Of a stretch of DNA of 22,425 nucleotides, positions 14,158 through 22,316 are shown piece by piece. This DNA comes from a bacterium. GTDB lineage: Bacteria > SM23-31 > JAUVVT01. A program made the position numbers and the translations under genes. The stretch lies in the NCBI GenBank assembly GCA_030616165.1, contig JAUWXV010000033.1:1-22425 (forward strand). The letters are read 5' to 3'. The stretch's first letter is position 1; every line of letters begins with the position of its first letter. Under the pieces are notes generated by a model, which worked only from the letters and a program-made list of their open reading frames with translations, was not told the DNA's origin and did no database searches.

Positions 14158-14808
14158 TTATCCCTTAGGATTATAATATTTTGTTCCCATAAATGGAGTT
14201 TTAATATAATCAATGATTTTATTAATCTCTTCTGGATTCATAACAAAATCTATTTCACTTGTATTAATAACAAGGAGAGAAGAAATGTTATAATTAAAAA
14301 AATATTGATTGTAAGCTTCATTTATAATTTTCAGGTAATCTTCAGTAATATTTTCTTCAAAGGGATAATTTCTTCTCCTAATATTTTCCATCAATCTTTT
14401 ATAACCCGACTGTAAAAATATAATAAGGTCGGGAATCGGAACATCTTTAATCAACAGATCAGCTATTTTATCATATAAAGCAAGTTCTTTTTCATTTAAA
14501 TTTACACAAGCAAAAATCCTATCTTTCCATAAGGCATAATCAACAATTGTCCTTGGATAAAAGAGATCGCGCTGAATAAGTTTTTTCTGCTGTTCATATC
14601 TTAAAAACAAAAAATTTATCTGTGTTATAAAAGCATACTCTTTCGGATTTTGATAAAATTCTTTTATAAAAGGATTTTCTCCAACATTTTCAAGAACAAT
14701 CTTTGCGTTTAATATTTTGCCGAGTATTCTTGCAAACGAAGTCTTCCCCACACCAATTGCCCCTTCAACTGCTATAAATTCAAATTCCTTCGGAAACTTT
14801 TTCATCAC
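14158..14808 (-). CDS. Deoxynucleoside kinase (dNK/dGK-dAK family)
   Basis: The 216-aa kinase has the P-loop EGAIGVGKTS (15-24), RTIVDYALWKDRIFA (86-100) corresponding to the family ERS...DR.F motif, and a lid-like IRRRNYPFEENI (143-154). It phosphorylates deoxynucleosides to their monophosphates in the salvage pathway. The preferred base cannot be assigned. In Bacteroidota such a kinase is often next to or fused with FolK, and here folK is the immediate upstream gene (56 bp). The longest frame begins at GTG 14808, but the ATG next to it (14805) is the likelier initiator. AGG lies very close to both. Confidence 0.88.
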   Translation of the reverse strand: MMKKFPKEFEFIAVEGAIGVGKTSFARILGKILNAKIVLENVGENPFIKEFYQNPKEYAFITQINFLFLRYEQQKKLIQRDLFYPRTIVDYALWKDRIFACVNLNEKELALYDKIADLLIKDVPIPDLIIFLQSGYKRLMENIRRRNYPFEENITEDYLKIINEAYNQYFFNYNISSLLVINTSEIDFVMNPEEINKIIDYIKTPFMGTKYYNPKG

Positions 14809-14864
14809 CTACGATTAATTATAAAGTTTCTTTTCTGCCTTATGAGGTTCTGCTTTGGCGGAGG

Positions 14865-15383
14865 CTACTTTCCTATCAAAGAAAGTAACTCTTCCCAACT
14901 CTTAATCTTTAAAACTTTTTCGTCCTTTTTACAATTTTTAATTATATCTGATATTTTTAATTTTGTTTTCGGGCATAAAAAATTACCGGCAATCTCTGCT
15001 GTGGGAATAAGAACAAACCTCCTTTCATTTATCATAGGATGTGGTATTGTCAATTCCTTACTTTCTATTATTTCGTTCCCGCAGTATAAAATATCAATAT
15101 CGATTGAGCGGGGTCCCCACCTCATTTTAATATTTTTTCCCAATCTAAATTCAATGTCTTTTAACTTTTGGAGCAATTCAAAAGGAGATAAATCTGTGTA
15201 AATCTCCAATACTATATTAAAAAAATATTCCTGCTTTTTAAATCCAACTGGTTCTGTTTCATATAAAGAAGAACCCTTTATTATTCTTATTTCAGGTATT
15301 TTATCAATTAACTTTATCGCATTCAGAATATTCTTCTCTTTATCATCGATATTTGAACCTAAAGATAGAAAAACATTAGGCAT
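14865..15383 (-). CDS. folK: 6-hydroxymethyl-dihydropterin pyrophosphokinase (HPPK)
   Basis: This 172-aa folate-pathway enzyme transfers pyrophosphate from ATP to 6-hydroxymethyl-7,8-dihydropterin. The signature RWGPRSIDIDIL (88-99) carries Asp95 and Asp97, the Mg-binding pair with the same numbering as in E. coli. HPMINERRFVL (115-125) supplies His115 and Arg121. The N-terminus VFLSLGSNIDD and SSLYETEPVG (38-47) are also typical. It follows folB by 13 bp with no Shine-Dalgarno, which suggests re-initiation. The preceding pathway step (FolB) is encoded just upstream, and FolP is not in the window. Confidence 0.96.
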   Translation of the reverse strand: MPNVFLSLGSNIDDKEKNILNAIKLIDKIPEIRIIKGSSLYETEPVGFKKQEYFFNIVLEIYTDLSPFELLQKLKDIEFRLGKNIKMRWGPRSIDIDILYCGNEIIESKELTIPHPMINERRFVLIPTAEIAGNFLCPKTKLKISDIIKNCKKDEKVLKIKSWEELLSLIGK

Positions 15384-15396
15384 AGTAAAAATATTT

Positions 15397-15762
15397 TCAC
15401 ACTTTTTGTCTTACAATTTCAGTTTCCACGTAATCGAGGATACCCTCGACAGGTGGTTTTAATTTTCTCACTCTAACCACGATTTCCAGGATGTTGAAAT
15501 TTCTCAAGCATTCATCGGCTATATGATGAGCAAGAGTTTCTATAAGATTAAAGCGTCTGCCGATGACAATTCTTTCAACAACCTTATAAACCTTTTTATA
15601 GTCAACTGTAAATTTTACATTATCTTCCTGTATAGCCCTGGTTATATCAATCTTCAATTCAATATCAACCTCATACCTCTGACCGAGTTCTCTTTCCTTA
15701 ACATCATTACCATGAAAAGCGTAGAATGTCATATTTTTAATTTTCAGAACATCATAAGACAT
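15397..15762 (-). CDS. folB: Dihydroneopterin aldolase
   Basis: This 121-aa enzyme of folate synthesis makes 6-hydroxymethyl-dihydropterin, the substrate of the adjacent FolK. It shows the family text FYAFHG (13-18) followed by a Glu-rich turn and GQRYEVD (27-33), then DYKKVY (54-59), NLIETLAHHIAD (72-83), and RVRKLKPPV (97-105) with the catalytic lysine. Length is normal for a stand-alone FolB. The start is firm, with GAGG 6 nt before the ATG at 15760-15762. It lies 50 bp after lpxA on the same strand. Confidence 0.95.
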   Translation of the reverse strand: MSYDVLKIKNMTFYAFHGNDVKERELGQRYEVDIELKIDITRAIQEDNVKFTVDYKKVYKVVERIVIGRRFNLIETLAHHIADECLRNFNILEIVVRVRKLKPPVEGILDYVETEIVRQKV

Positions 15763-15812
15763 TATTTACCTCTTTACGAGCTCAAATGAAGTTCAAATTT
15801 TTGATAATAATT

Positions 15813-16580
15813 CTAAATAATCCCCCTTTCACTCTTTTCGATAAAATCGAGCACATCTTTAATTTCGGGTATGATTTCCAAATCACTTTTAATCTTTTGC
15901 ACAGCTTGAGAAACATTCAGATTCATCTTATAAATAATCCTGTAAGTCTCCTTTAACCTCGAAATAACCTCCTTTGAGAAACCTCTTCTGGTAAGACCTA
16001 CAATGTTAGGACCAATATAACTAAGAGGTTCCCCACTTGCAAGGATATACGGTGGAACGTCCTTCGGGACCCGATAACCACCCCCAATAAAAGAATGCTT
16101 GCCAATTTTAACAAACTGATGAATAGGACATAAGCCGCTGATATTAACATAATCGTGAATCTCTACATGTCCAGCCATATTGGTTGCATTTGCAATTATT
16201 ACATTATTGCCTATTTGGCAGTCATGAGCAATGTGAACATACATCATAAGAAAGCAGTTCTTACCGACCTCGGTCTTGCCTGAGTGTTTCGTACCTCTAT
16301 TTAAAGAACAAAACTCTCTTATAATAGTCCCATCACCTATTTCAAGCGTAGTTTTTTCATTTTCAAACTTCAAATCCTGAGGTATAGTTCCAAGAACAGC
16401 ATTATGAAATATTTTGCAGTTCTTTCCGATTTTTGTTCCTGATGCAATGTACACATTAGCGCCTATTTCGGTCCCGTCATCTATAAATACATCATCCTCG
16501 ATTATTGAAAAAGGACTTATTGTGACATTATTACCAATTTGAGCATCTTTATTTACAATCGCTCTTCGATCTATTCCCAA
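15813..16580 (-). CDS. lpxA: UDP-N-acetylglucosamine O-acyltransferase LpxA
   Basis: This 255-aa enzyme performs the first step of lipid A synthesis, moving a 3-hydroxyacyl chain from acyl carrier protein to UDP-GlcNAc. A left-handed beta-helix of hexapeptide repeats fills residues 1-185, with the catalytic His119 in VHIAHDC (115-121). A helical C-terminal domain follows, starting GPNIVGLTRRGF. In GGGYRVPKDVPPY (166-178), Arg170 aligns by hand with Gly173 of E. coli, the acyl-length ruler. The start is TTG (16578-16580), backed by GGAGG (16589-16593) 8 nt upstream and no nearby ATG. It is separated from lpxC-fabZ by 210 bp. Confidence 0.96.
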   Translation of the reverse strand: MGIDRRAIVNKDAQIGNNVTISPFSIIEDDVFIDDGTEIGANVYIASGTKIGKNCKIFHNAVLGTIPQDLKFENEKTTLEIGDGTIIREFCSLNRGTKHSGKTEVGKNCFLMMYVHIAHDCQIGNNVIIANATNMAGHVEIHDYVNISGLCPIHQFVKIGKHSFIGGGYRVPKDVPPYILASGEPLSYIGPNIVGLTRRGFSKEVISRLKETYRIIYKMNLNVSQAVQKIKSDLEIIPEIKDVLDFIEKSERGII

Positions 16581-16588
16581 ATTTATTT

Positions 16589-16593
16589 CCTCC
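16589..16593 (-). promoter_or_regulatory. Shine-Dalgarno fixing the TTG start of lpxA
   Basis: The minus strand reads GGAGG, 8 nt before the TTG at 16580-16578. There is no in-frame ATG near the LpxA N-terminus, so this site decides the start. Confidence 0.75.
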
Positions 16594-16777
16594 AGTGTTC
16601 TTAGTTCGATAAATGACTAATCTTTTATAAATCTCTCAGATTCAGTTTTAATTATGAAACTTTAATTTATTTATAGTAATATTGGATTATGAAATTAATT
16701 GCAAATTAAATATTTACATTGGAAATTAACAGACATCTTAATGGGGATTTAAAAGGGAGCATTACTTTAAGATTAGC
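16594..16777. other. Gap between lpxC-fabZ and lpxA
   Basis: This AT-rich stretch holds no gene and no strong hairpin. It is the longest gap in the envelope cluster, so an internal promoter for lpxA-folB-folK could lie here, but I could not pick out clear -35/-10 boxes. Confidence 0.3.
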
Positions 16778-16790
16778 AAAAAAGAGATAT

Positions 16791-18203
16791 TTAACTTAAA
16801 AGGGTTTTATTTTTTTCCACAACAGTTGCCATAAGTTCAGCTTCACAAACAAGATTATCTTCTACAAAAGTTTTTCCTTCCATCACAAAAACCATGTTTC
16901 TTCGTTTTTTCATATCGAGTTCAAAACGAAGTTGATCGCCTGGAATAACGGGTTTTCTGAATCTGACCTTATCAATCCCCGTGAAATATACAAGTTTCCC
17001 TTCTGGACTGTCCACAACATTAAGAAGAAGAATTCCTCCAACTTGAGCCATAGCCTCAACAATTAAAACACCCGGCATAATTGGATGACCCGGAAAATGT
17101 CCATTAAAAAAAGGTTCATTCACTGTAACATTTTTTATACCAACAATTCTTTTATCCATTTCAAAAGAAATAATTTTATCAACAAGCAGAAAAGGAAATC
17201 GGTGAGGAAGAATCTTTTCTATTGCGGATATATCGAATACAACACCTGGTTTTATGGATGTCTGGAATCTGCTGGTGAGCCTCTTTTTTTCGTATAGTTT
17301 CCGTATTTTTTTCACAAATTCAATATTTGCTTTGTGACCAGACCTTGCTGCAAGTATTTGTGCTTTTATAGGGATTCCAACAAGTGAAATATCCCCCAGA
17401 AGGTCCAAAAGTTTATGGCGACATAATTCATTCTTATATCTCAGTTTTACTCCATTTAAAATCCCATTTTTCCCAACCGTTACCTCTTTTTTTATGTTAA
17501 ACTTTTCCCTTAATCTGTTGATTTCTTTTTGATCTATATCTCTATCCACAATTACAATTGCATTATCAAGGCTGCCTCCTTTTATCAAACCCTCTTCAGC
17601 AAGTTGTTCAACTTCAGTCAGAAAACAAAAAGTTCTTGCGGGTGCAAATTCTTCAACAAATTCGTTTTCAAGAGAAAAAAGACCAGTATGCTGACTGCCA
17701 AGAGCGGGATTTTTGTAATCTATCATAACTGTAATCCTAAAATCATCGGTAGGCAGGGCAACTATCTCAACACCATTATCCTCATCTTTATATGTTATGG
17801 TTTCATCTACTACCAAATAATTCCGATAAGCATCCTGGTCAATAAATCCCACTTTCAGAAGAGTTTTAACAAAGGGGATTGAACTGCCATCTCCAACAGG
17901 AGGTTCATTACTGCTTATCTCAACTATTATATTATCAATCTCAAGTCCAGTTATTGCCGCAAGAACATGCTCAACCGTGTGCACCTTTATATCTCCGATT
18001 CCGAGTGTTGTTCCTCTTGATATATCAACCACATTATTTATTATGGCGGGAATCTCCGGGCTGTTTTCGCAGTCTTTCCTTACAAATTTAATTCCCGCAT
18101 CAGGGGGGGCTGGTTTAAAAGTTACTGTTGTTCCATTTCCCGTATGAAGTCCTATTCCAGAGTAACTTATTTCCCGTTTTATAGTCCTTTGAAACTTCCT
18201 CAT
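16791..18203 (-). CDS. Fused LpxC deacetylase and FabZ dehydratase
   Basis: The 470-aa protein joins two enzymes. LpxC (about 1-300) is the zinc deacetylase that commits lipid A synthesis. It has HTVEHVLAA (75-83: Glu78, His79), RHKLLDLLGD (262-271: His263, Asp267) and RSGHKAN (287-293: His290), so both the zinc ligands and the catalytic residues are present. FabZ (about 325-465) is the 3-hydroxyacyl-ACP dehydratase, with ILPHRFPFLLVD (331-342), GHFPGHPIMPGV (368-379: His369) and EAMAQ (383-387: Glu383). This fusion is known from Bacteroidota and related phyla. It places the two enzymes that compete for 3-hydroxyacyl-ACP use in one chain. GAGAGG precedes the ATG by 5 nt. Confidence 0.96.
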   Translation of the reverse strand: MRKFQRTIKREISYSGIGLHTGNGTTVTFKPAPPDAGIKFVRKDCENSPEIPAIINNVVDISRGTTLGIGDIKVHTVEHVLAAITGLEIDNIIVEISSNEPPVGDGSSIPFVKTLLKVGFIDQDAYRNYLVVDETITYKDEDNGVEIVALPTDDFRITVMIDYKNPALGSQHTGLFSLENEFVEEFAPARTFCFLTEVEQLAEEGLIKGGSLDNAIVIVDRDIDQKEINRLREKFNIKKEVTVGKNGILNGVKLRYKNELCRHKLLDLLGDISLVGIPIKAQILAARSGHKANIEFVKKIRKLYEKKRLTSRFQTSIKPGVVFDISAIEKILPHRFPFLLVDKIISFEMDKRIVGIKNVTVNEPFFNGHFPGHPIMPGVLIVEAMAQVGGILLLNVVDSPEGKLVYFTGIDKVRFRKPVIPGDQLRFELDMKKRRNMVFVMEGKTFVEDNLVCEAELMATVVEKNKTLLS

Positions 18204-18225
18204 TAATACCTCTCTAATAAAAAAA

Positions 18226-19254
18226 CTATGATTTGTTCCTTTTCTCGAGGTTTTTTACTCGTTTAAATAAATCTGGGATTTTCCGGAGATATATTTCAAT
18301 CTTTTTTGTCTCAGTAAGTTTTTTTGCAGGTGTACCCCATACACAAGTATCATCCGGCAGTGAATTTATCACTCCTGCCTGAGCACCAACCTGAACTCTA
18401 TCCCCAATTTTAAGATGATGAATAAATCCCGCCTGTCCACCAATTTGGACATCTTTCCCAATAGTAGTGCTGCCGGAAATGCCAACTTGAGCAGCCATCA
18501 CAGTGTTCTCACCTACAATGACATTGTGGGCTATGTGAATAAGATTGTCAATCTTACACCCCTTCTTAATTCTCGTCTCACCAATGGTCGCTCTGTCGAC
18601 TGTACAATTTGCTCCTATCTCAACATCATCCTCAATAACGACGATACCTGTGTGCGGAACTTTCACATATTGCTCACCATCCCTAACATAACCAAATCCA
18701 TCACTTCCGATTACCGTTCCCGAATGTATTATTACCCTTTTCCCAATAATAACATTCCTAAGAATCGAAACATTTGGATATATAACAGCATCTTCATCAA
18801 CTACAACCTTTCTGCCGAGATAAACTCCAGGAAATATCTTTGCTCCTTTCCTTATAATGACATCGTCCTCTAATACTGCATACGCTGCAATCGATCCACC
18901 ATCCTCTATTTTACAATTATTTCCAATAACAGCTCTCTCATCTATTCCAATTTTAAGGGTAGTCTGTAAAGGGCGAAACATCTGGACGAGTTTTATAAAT
19001 GAAATATAAGGATTTTTAATCTTAATAATATTTTTATCTGAACTTACTATATCTGTGGGAACTATAATCCCGGAAGCGTTTGTTTGTGAAAGGAATTTAA
19101 AGTACTTTTTATGGGCAATAAAAGAAATTTCGCCCTCTTTAGCATTCTCTATCTGTGCAACATCTCTTATGATAACAGAATGATTACCAATCAATTCTCC
19201 CCCAATCATTTCCGCAATTTCGGATAATTTCATCTCCATCAGTTTACAGCCCAT
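18226..19254 (-). CDS. lpxD: UDP-3-O-acylglucosamine N-acyltransferase LpxD
   Basis: This 342-aa enzyme performs the third step of lipid A synthesis, adding the N-linked 3-hydroxyacyl chain. An N-terminal uridine-binding domain (about 8-100) is followed by hexapeptide-repeat beta-helix. Motifs are IGSDGFGYV (182-190), DRATIGETRI (220-229) and IHIAHNVIVG (239-248) with catalytic His243, and a C-terminal helix ends the chain. The family usually begins MKLSEIAE, which here is residue 8, so Met6 or Met8 may be the true start. No Shine-Dalgarno favours any of them. It lies 15 bp after ompH and 22 bp before lpxC-fabZ. Confidence 0.95.
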   Translation of the reverse strand: MGCKLMEMKLSEIAEMIGGELIGNHSVIIRDVAQIENAKEGEISFIAHKKYFKFLSQTNASGIIVPTDIVSSDKNIIKIKNPYISFIKLVQMFRPLQTTLKIGIDERAVIGNNCKIEDGGSIAAYAVLEDDVIIRKGAKIFPGVYLGRKVVVDEDAVIYPNVSILRNVIIGKRVIIHSGTVIGSDGFGYVRDGEQYVKVPHTGIVVIEDDVEIGANCTVDRATIGETRIKKGCKIDNLIHIAHNVIVGENTVMAAQVGISGSTTIGKDVQIGGQAGFIHHLKIGDRVQVGAQAGVINSLPDDTCVWGTPAKKLTETKKIEIYLRKIPDLFKRVKNLEKRNKS

Positions 19255-19269
19255 TCATTATTAGTAAAT

Positions 19270-19833
19270 TTACTTTTGAGCCGGCGGTTTTTTGACTCCT
19301 TTATTCAACTCATCAAGCACATTCTGAGTAATATCTTCGGTCTTATCAGGATTTGCAAACAAAACACCCATATTAATTACATCAAAAACTAAATCAAAGA
19401 ATTCCTCTGAAGAGACTTTGTCAATAGCGTCGTTAATCTTCATTACTATTGGGTCGGTCAGTTCTTGATATTTTCTTTCAAGTTCACCCCCTGCACTGAA
19501 TTTTTCCTGCTGATACGCTATGCCCCTGCGATAAAGGTCATCAAGGTCTCTCTGCATCTCCTTTTTCTTTTCCTCACTCAAAAGAAGACTCTGACTTTCA
19601 AATCTCTTCATATCCGCTGCAAACTTATTATTCAAATCTTCAAGTTCTTTTCTATATCTTTGATTTAGTTCATTTATCTGCTTCTGAACTTCGACCATCC
19701 CTGAATAACTCTGCATAATTATTTCAGTATTGATTAACCCAATCTTTAACTGTGCAAACGAACTTGAAGTTAACACTAATCCCATTAACAATATTGAAAA
19801 CACTGTATATATTAAAGTTTTTTTGCATTTCAT
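19270..19833 (-). CDS. OmpH/Skp-family periplasmic chaperone
   Basis: The 187-aa protein has a signal peptide ending SSSFA-Q (cleavage near residue 27). A short strand segment follows (LKIGLINTEIIMQSY), then a long charged coiled-coil region (about 48-125, with EDLNNKFAADMKRFESQ), and a C-terminal core. The Skp/OmpH family holds unfolded outer-membrane proteins on the way to the BAM complex. The immediate upstream gene is bamA (55 bp), the usual context. GGAGG (19842-19846) lies 8 nt before the ATG, fixing the start. A slightly long tail (GVKKPPAQK) ends the protein. Confidence 0.92.
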   Translation of the reverse strand: MKCKKTLIYTVFSILLMGLVLTSSSFAQLKIGLINTEIIMQSYSGMVEVQKQINELNQRYRKELEDLNNKFAADMKRFESQSLLLSEEKKKEMQRDLDDLYRRGIAYQQEKFSAGGELERKYQELTDPIVMKINDAIDKVSSEEFFDLVFDVINMGVLFANPDKTEDITQNVLDELNKGVKKPPAQK

Positions 19834-19888
19834 TTAACTAGCCTCCAAAATCTAATTAAATTTTTAATTTTATATTTTATGAAATTAA

Positions 19889-22195
19889 TTAGAAATATCT
19901 TCCGAACTGAAAATGGAATTTCCACTCCCCCTTTCTTTCATTAGTAACCTCATCGAAGTGGTCAAATCCATAACCAATATCGAGTCCTAAAAGACCCATC
20001 ATCGGCATAAAAACCCTGAACCCAAATCCTGCAGACCTTCTTAGGTCAAATGGATTTGTATGCTGAATATCTTCCCAGGTATTACCTGCTTCTGCAAAGA
20101 TAAGTCCAAAAACTGTTGGATTTGGTAAAATTTGAAACCTCAGTTCAGTAGACCATTTTAAAAGGGTGTTAGCGCCAAATGCATAACCAGTTTCAGTCAA
20201 AGGTCCCACTGACCTATCGTCATACCCCCTCAATGGAATCCCAACTGTAAATGCCGTTCCACCCATAAAAAATCGATCAAGAGGAGGGATATAAGAATCT
20301 TTTTGAAAACCATTAAGATACCCGAAAATGAAACTATCATAAAAAACAAATTTCCCCAAAACAGGAATATATCTTTGAACTTTAACAATATGCTTATGAA
20401 AATCTTCACTTCCACCAAGAAATCCACCAGAGTACTGATTTGTAACAGAAAAGAATGAACCCCTTGTAGGAAATTCTTGATTATCTCTGCTGTCTCTGGT
20501 AATTATCTGCGTAATACTAACAGCGTTTGAAGTATTTCCGATAAGCCTTGCTTGAAGTTCAAGGTCAGGTCTTACATTGCTTACTTTGTTTTCTACTACT
20601 TGGAATATCCAGTCTGCCCTAAAGTAGTCATCAGGCCATTTAAATTCCCTCCCAAATCGAAGTGACATACCCCTGTTTCGCCAGTCAAATCCATAATATT
20701 CTCCTCCCCTTTTTGTATCAAAAACCGAAAAACCTGCAAGAGTTGGCGTTCCCATAACCCAGGGCTCTGTAAAGCTAACCTGAAACGAGCGATAAACCTT
20801 TCCAAACTGCCAGTCTATAGAGAACCTCTGTCCCCTCCCAAAGAAATTGTTCATTGAAATACCAAGTGCACCAATTAGTCCGTCCCTCTGGCTCATACCA
20901 GCAGACATATTTGCATAATCTGTAGATTTCTCCTCCACACTAAATTCTAAATTTATTTCCTCAGTACTTCCAGGAATCATATTAAATCCAGGTTCAACTT
21001 TCGAAAAGTAATTAAGCATAGTAATTTCTCTTTGACTGCGCTGGATCTCCTCCATCGAAAACATATCTCCAGGTTTAATAGTTATCTCTCTTCTTATAAC
21101 ATACTCTTTTGTTTTTGTATTGCCTTTTATCGCAACATCATTCACCCTTACTCTATTTCCCTCCCTGATACTATATTCTAAGTTAATTGTGTCTCTTGCG
21201 ACAGGTATCTCTCTGGGAACAATTGCAAGATATACATATCCCTCATCCTGATACAGTTTGCTCATATTTTGATAGGTTTCAATATATTCCTCTTCATTAT
21301 ACTGGTCTCCCTTCCTGAACTCAAACTGTTCCATTATTTCTCTGTCAGAGAACACCTCATTCCCATTCAGCACTACATCCCCAAAGTAATACTTTGTACC
21401 TTCATTAACCGTTATATCAACAAATAGTCCCGTTTTATCTTCCGAATATCTTAAAGAATCTGAAATAACAAAAGCATCACGGTATCCGTTTTTTCTATAA
21501 AATTCAAGCAATTTCGCCTTATCCCTTTTGAAATCCTCTTGGCTAAAATCCGCTCCTCTCCACCAGGTATCCTCTTTAGTCTCTTCAAATTGTCTTTTAA
21601 GGATTTTATCATCGAAAGCTGTATTCCCATAAAAAACTATCTTCTTAATCTGCACCTTTTCACCTTCATTAATATCAAAATTTAATGATACTTTATTTTC
21701 GTCCTCCAAGTAATCTTCTTTCAAATCCACTTCTGCAAGAAGAAAGCCCTTATCAGCATACAATTTTTCTACCTTTTTTATAGCATTTCTAAGTTTAAGT
21801 GAACTTATATGCATTAAGCGATATAAATCCAATTTATCTTCTATATCTTTCCTTTTAATTTCTTCGTTTCCATTTATTACTATATTTTCAATCCTTGGAA
21901 ATTCTCTAACTTTTATGACAAAATTCGAACCTTCTTCTGTTCTTGATTCTTCTTCTATCTGAATATGGGAAAATACACCAAGTCCCCATATCCTTTTTAG
22001 AGATCGTTGAATATCTTCACCTGTAATCTCACTTCCCGCCCTCAATTGAGAAGTAAGTTTAATTATTTGAACCCTTGTCTGGTCTGTCCCTTCTATCCTT
22101 ACACTTGCTATCTTTATCTTTTCTTCCTGGGAATATAATGTATCCGAAATTATAAAAATTAAACACAATATAACTAAAATTAAAATCTTCTTCAT
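19889..22195 (-). CDS. bamA: Outer-membrane protein assembly factor BamA
   Basis: The 768-aa protein has a signal peptide (1-22, ending TLYS-Q), five POTRA domains (about 28-98, 99-177, 180-268, 269-346, 349-423) and a C-terminal 16-stranded Omp85 barrel (about 428-768). The barrel loop-6 motif reads LRGYDD (655-660), the family VRGF/Y element. The chain ends in the aromatic beta-signal FQFGRYF with a terminal Phe. BamA folds and inserts beta-barrel proteins into the outer membrane, working with the Skp/OmpH chaperone encoded next. Length is normal. The ATG at 22193-22195 has only a distant AGG before it. Confidence 0.96.
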   Translation of the reverse strand: MKKILILVILCLIFIISDTLYSQEEKIKIASVRIEGTDQTRVQIIKLTSQLRAGSEITGEDIQRSLKRIWGLGVFSHIQIEEESRTEEGSNFVIKVREFPRIENIVINGNEEIKRKDIEDKLDLYRLMHISSLKLRNAIKKVEKLYADKGFLLAEVDLKEDYLEDENKVSLNFDINEGEKVQIKKIVFYGNTAFDDKILKRQFEETKEDTWWRGADFSQEDFKRDKAKLLEFYRKNGYRDAFVISDSLRYSEDKTGLFVDITVNEGTKYYFGDVVLNGNEVFSDREIMEQFEFRKGDQYNEEEYIETYQNMSKLYQDEGYVYLAIVPREIPVARDTINLEYSIREGNRVRVNDVAIKGNTKTKEYVIRREITIKPGDMFSMEEIQRSQREITMLNYFSKVEPGFNMIPGSTEEINLEFSVEEKSTDYANMSAGMSQRDGLIGALGISMNNFFGRGQRFSIDWQFGKVYRSFQVSFTEPWVMGTPTLAGFSVFDTKRGGEYYGFDWRNRGMSLRFGREFKWPDDYFRADWIFQVVENKVSNVRPDLELQARLIGNTSNAVSITQIITRDSRDNQEFPTRGSFFSVTNQYSGGFLGGSEDFHKHIVKVQRYIPVLGKFVFYDSFIFGYLNGFQKDSYIPPLDRFFMGGTAFTVGIPLRGYDDRSVGPLTETGYAFGANTLLKWSTELRFQILPNPTVFGLIFAEAGNTWEDIQHTNPFDLRRSAGFGFRVFMPMMGLLGLDIGYGFDHFDEVTNERKGEWKFHFQFGRYF

Positions 22196-22316
22196 AACAG
22201 GTCAGAACCTTTCTATTTAAATAAAAACACAATATTTAACTAAAATTTATTATTTAATAAATCTTTAATTTAAGTATTTAAAAACAAATTGTAAAGTAAA
22301 ATCTTATATTACCTGC

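Noticed and set aside
18415-18873. 152-aa plus-strand open frame
   Set aside because: It is antisense to the hexapeptide repeats of LpxD; periodic codon use there leaves a long open frame by chance.
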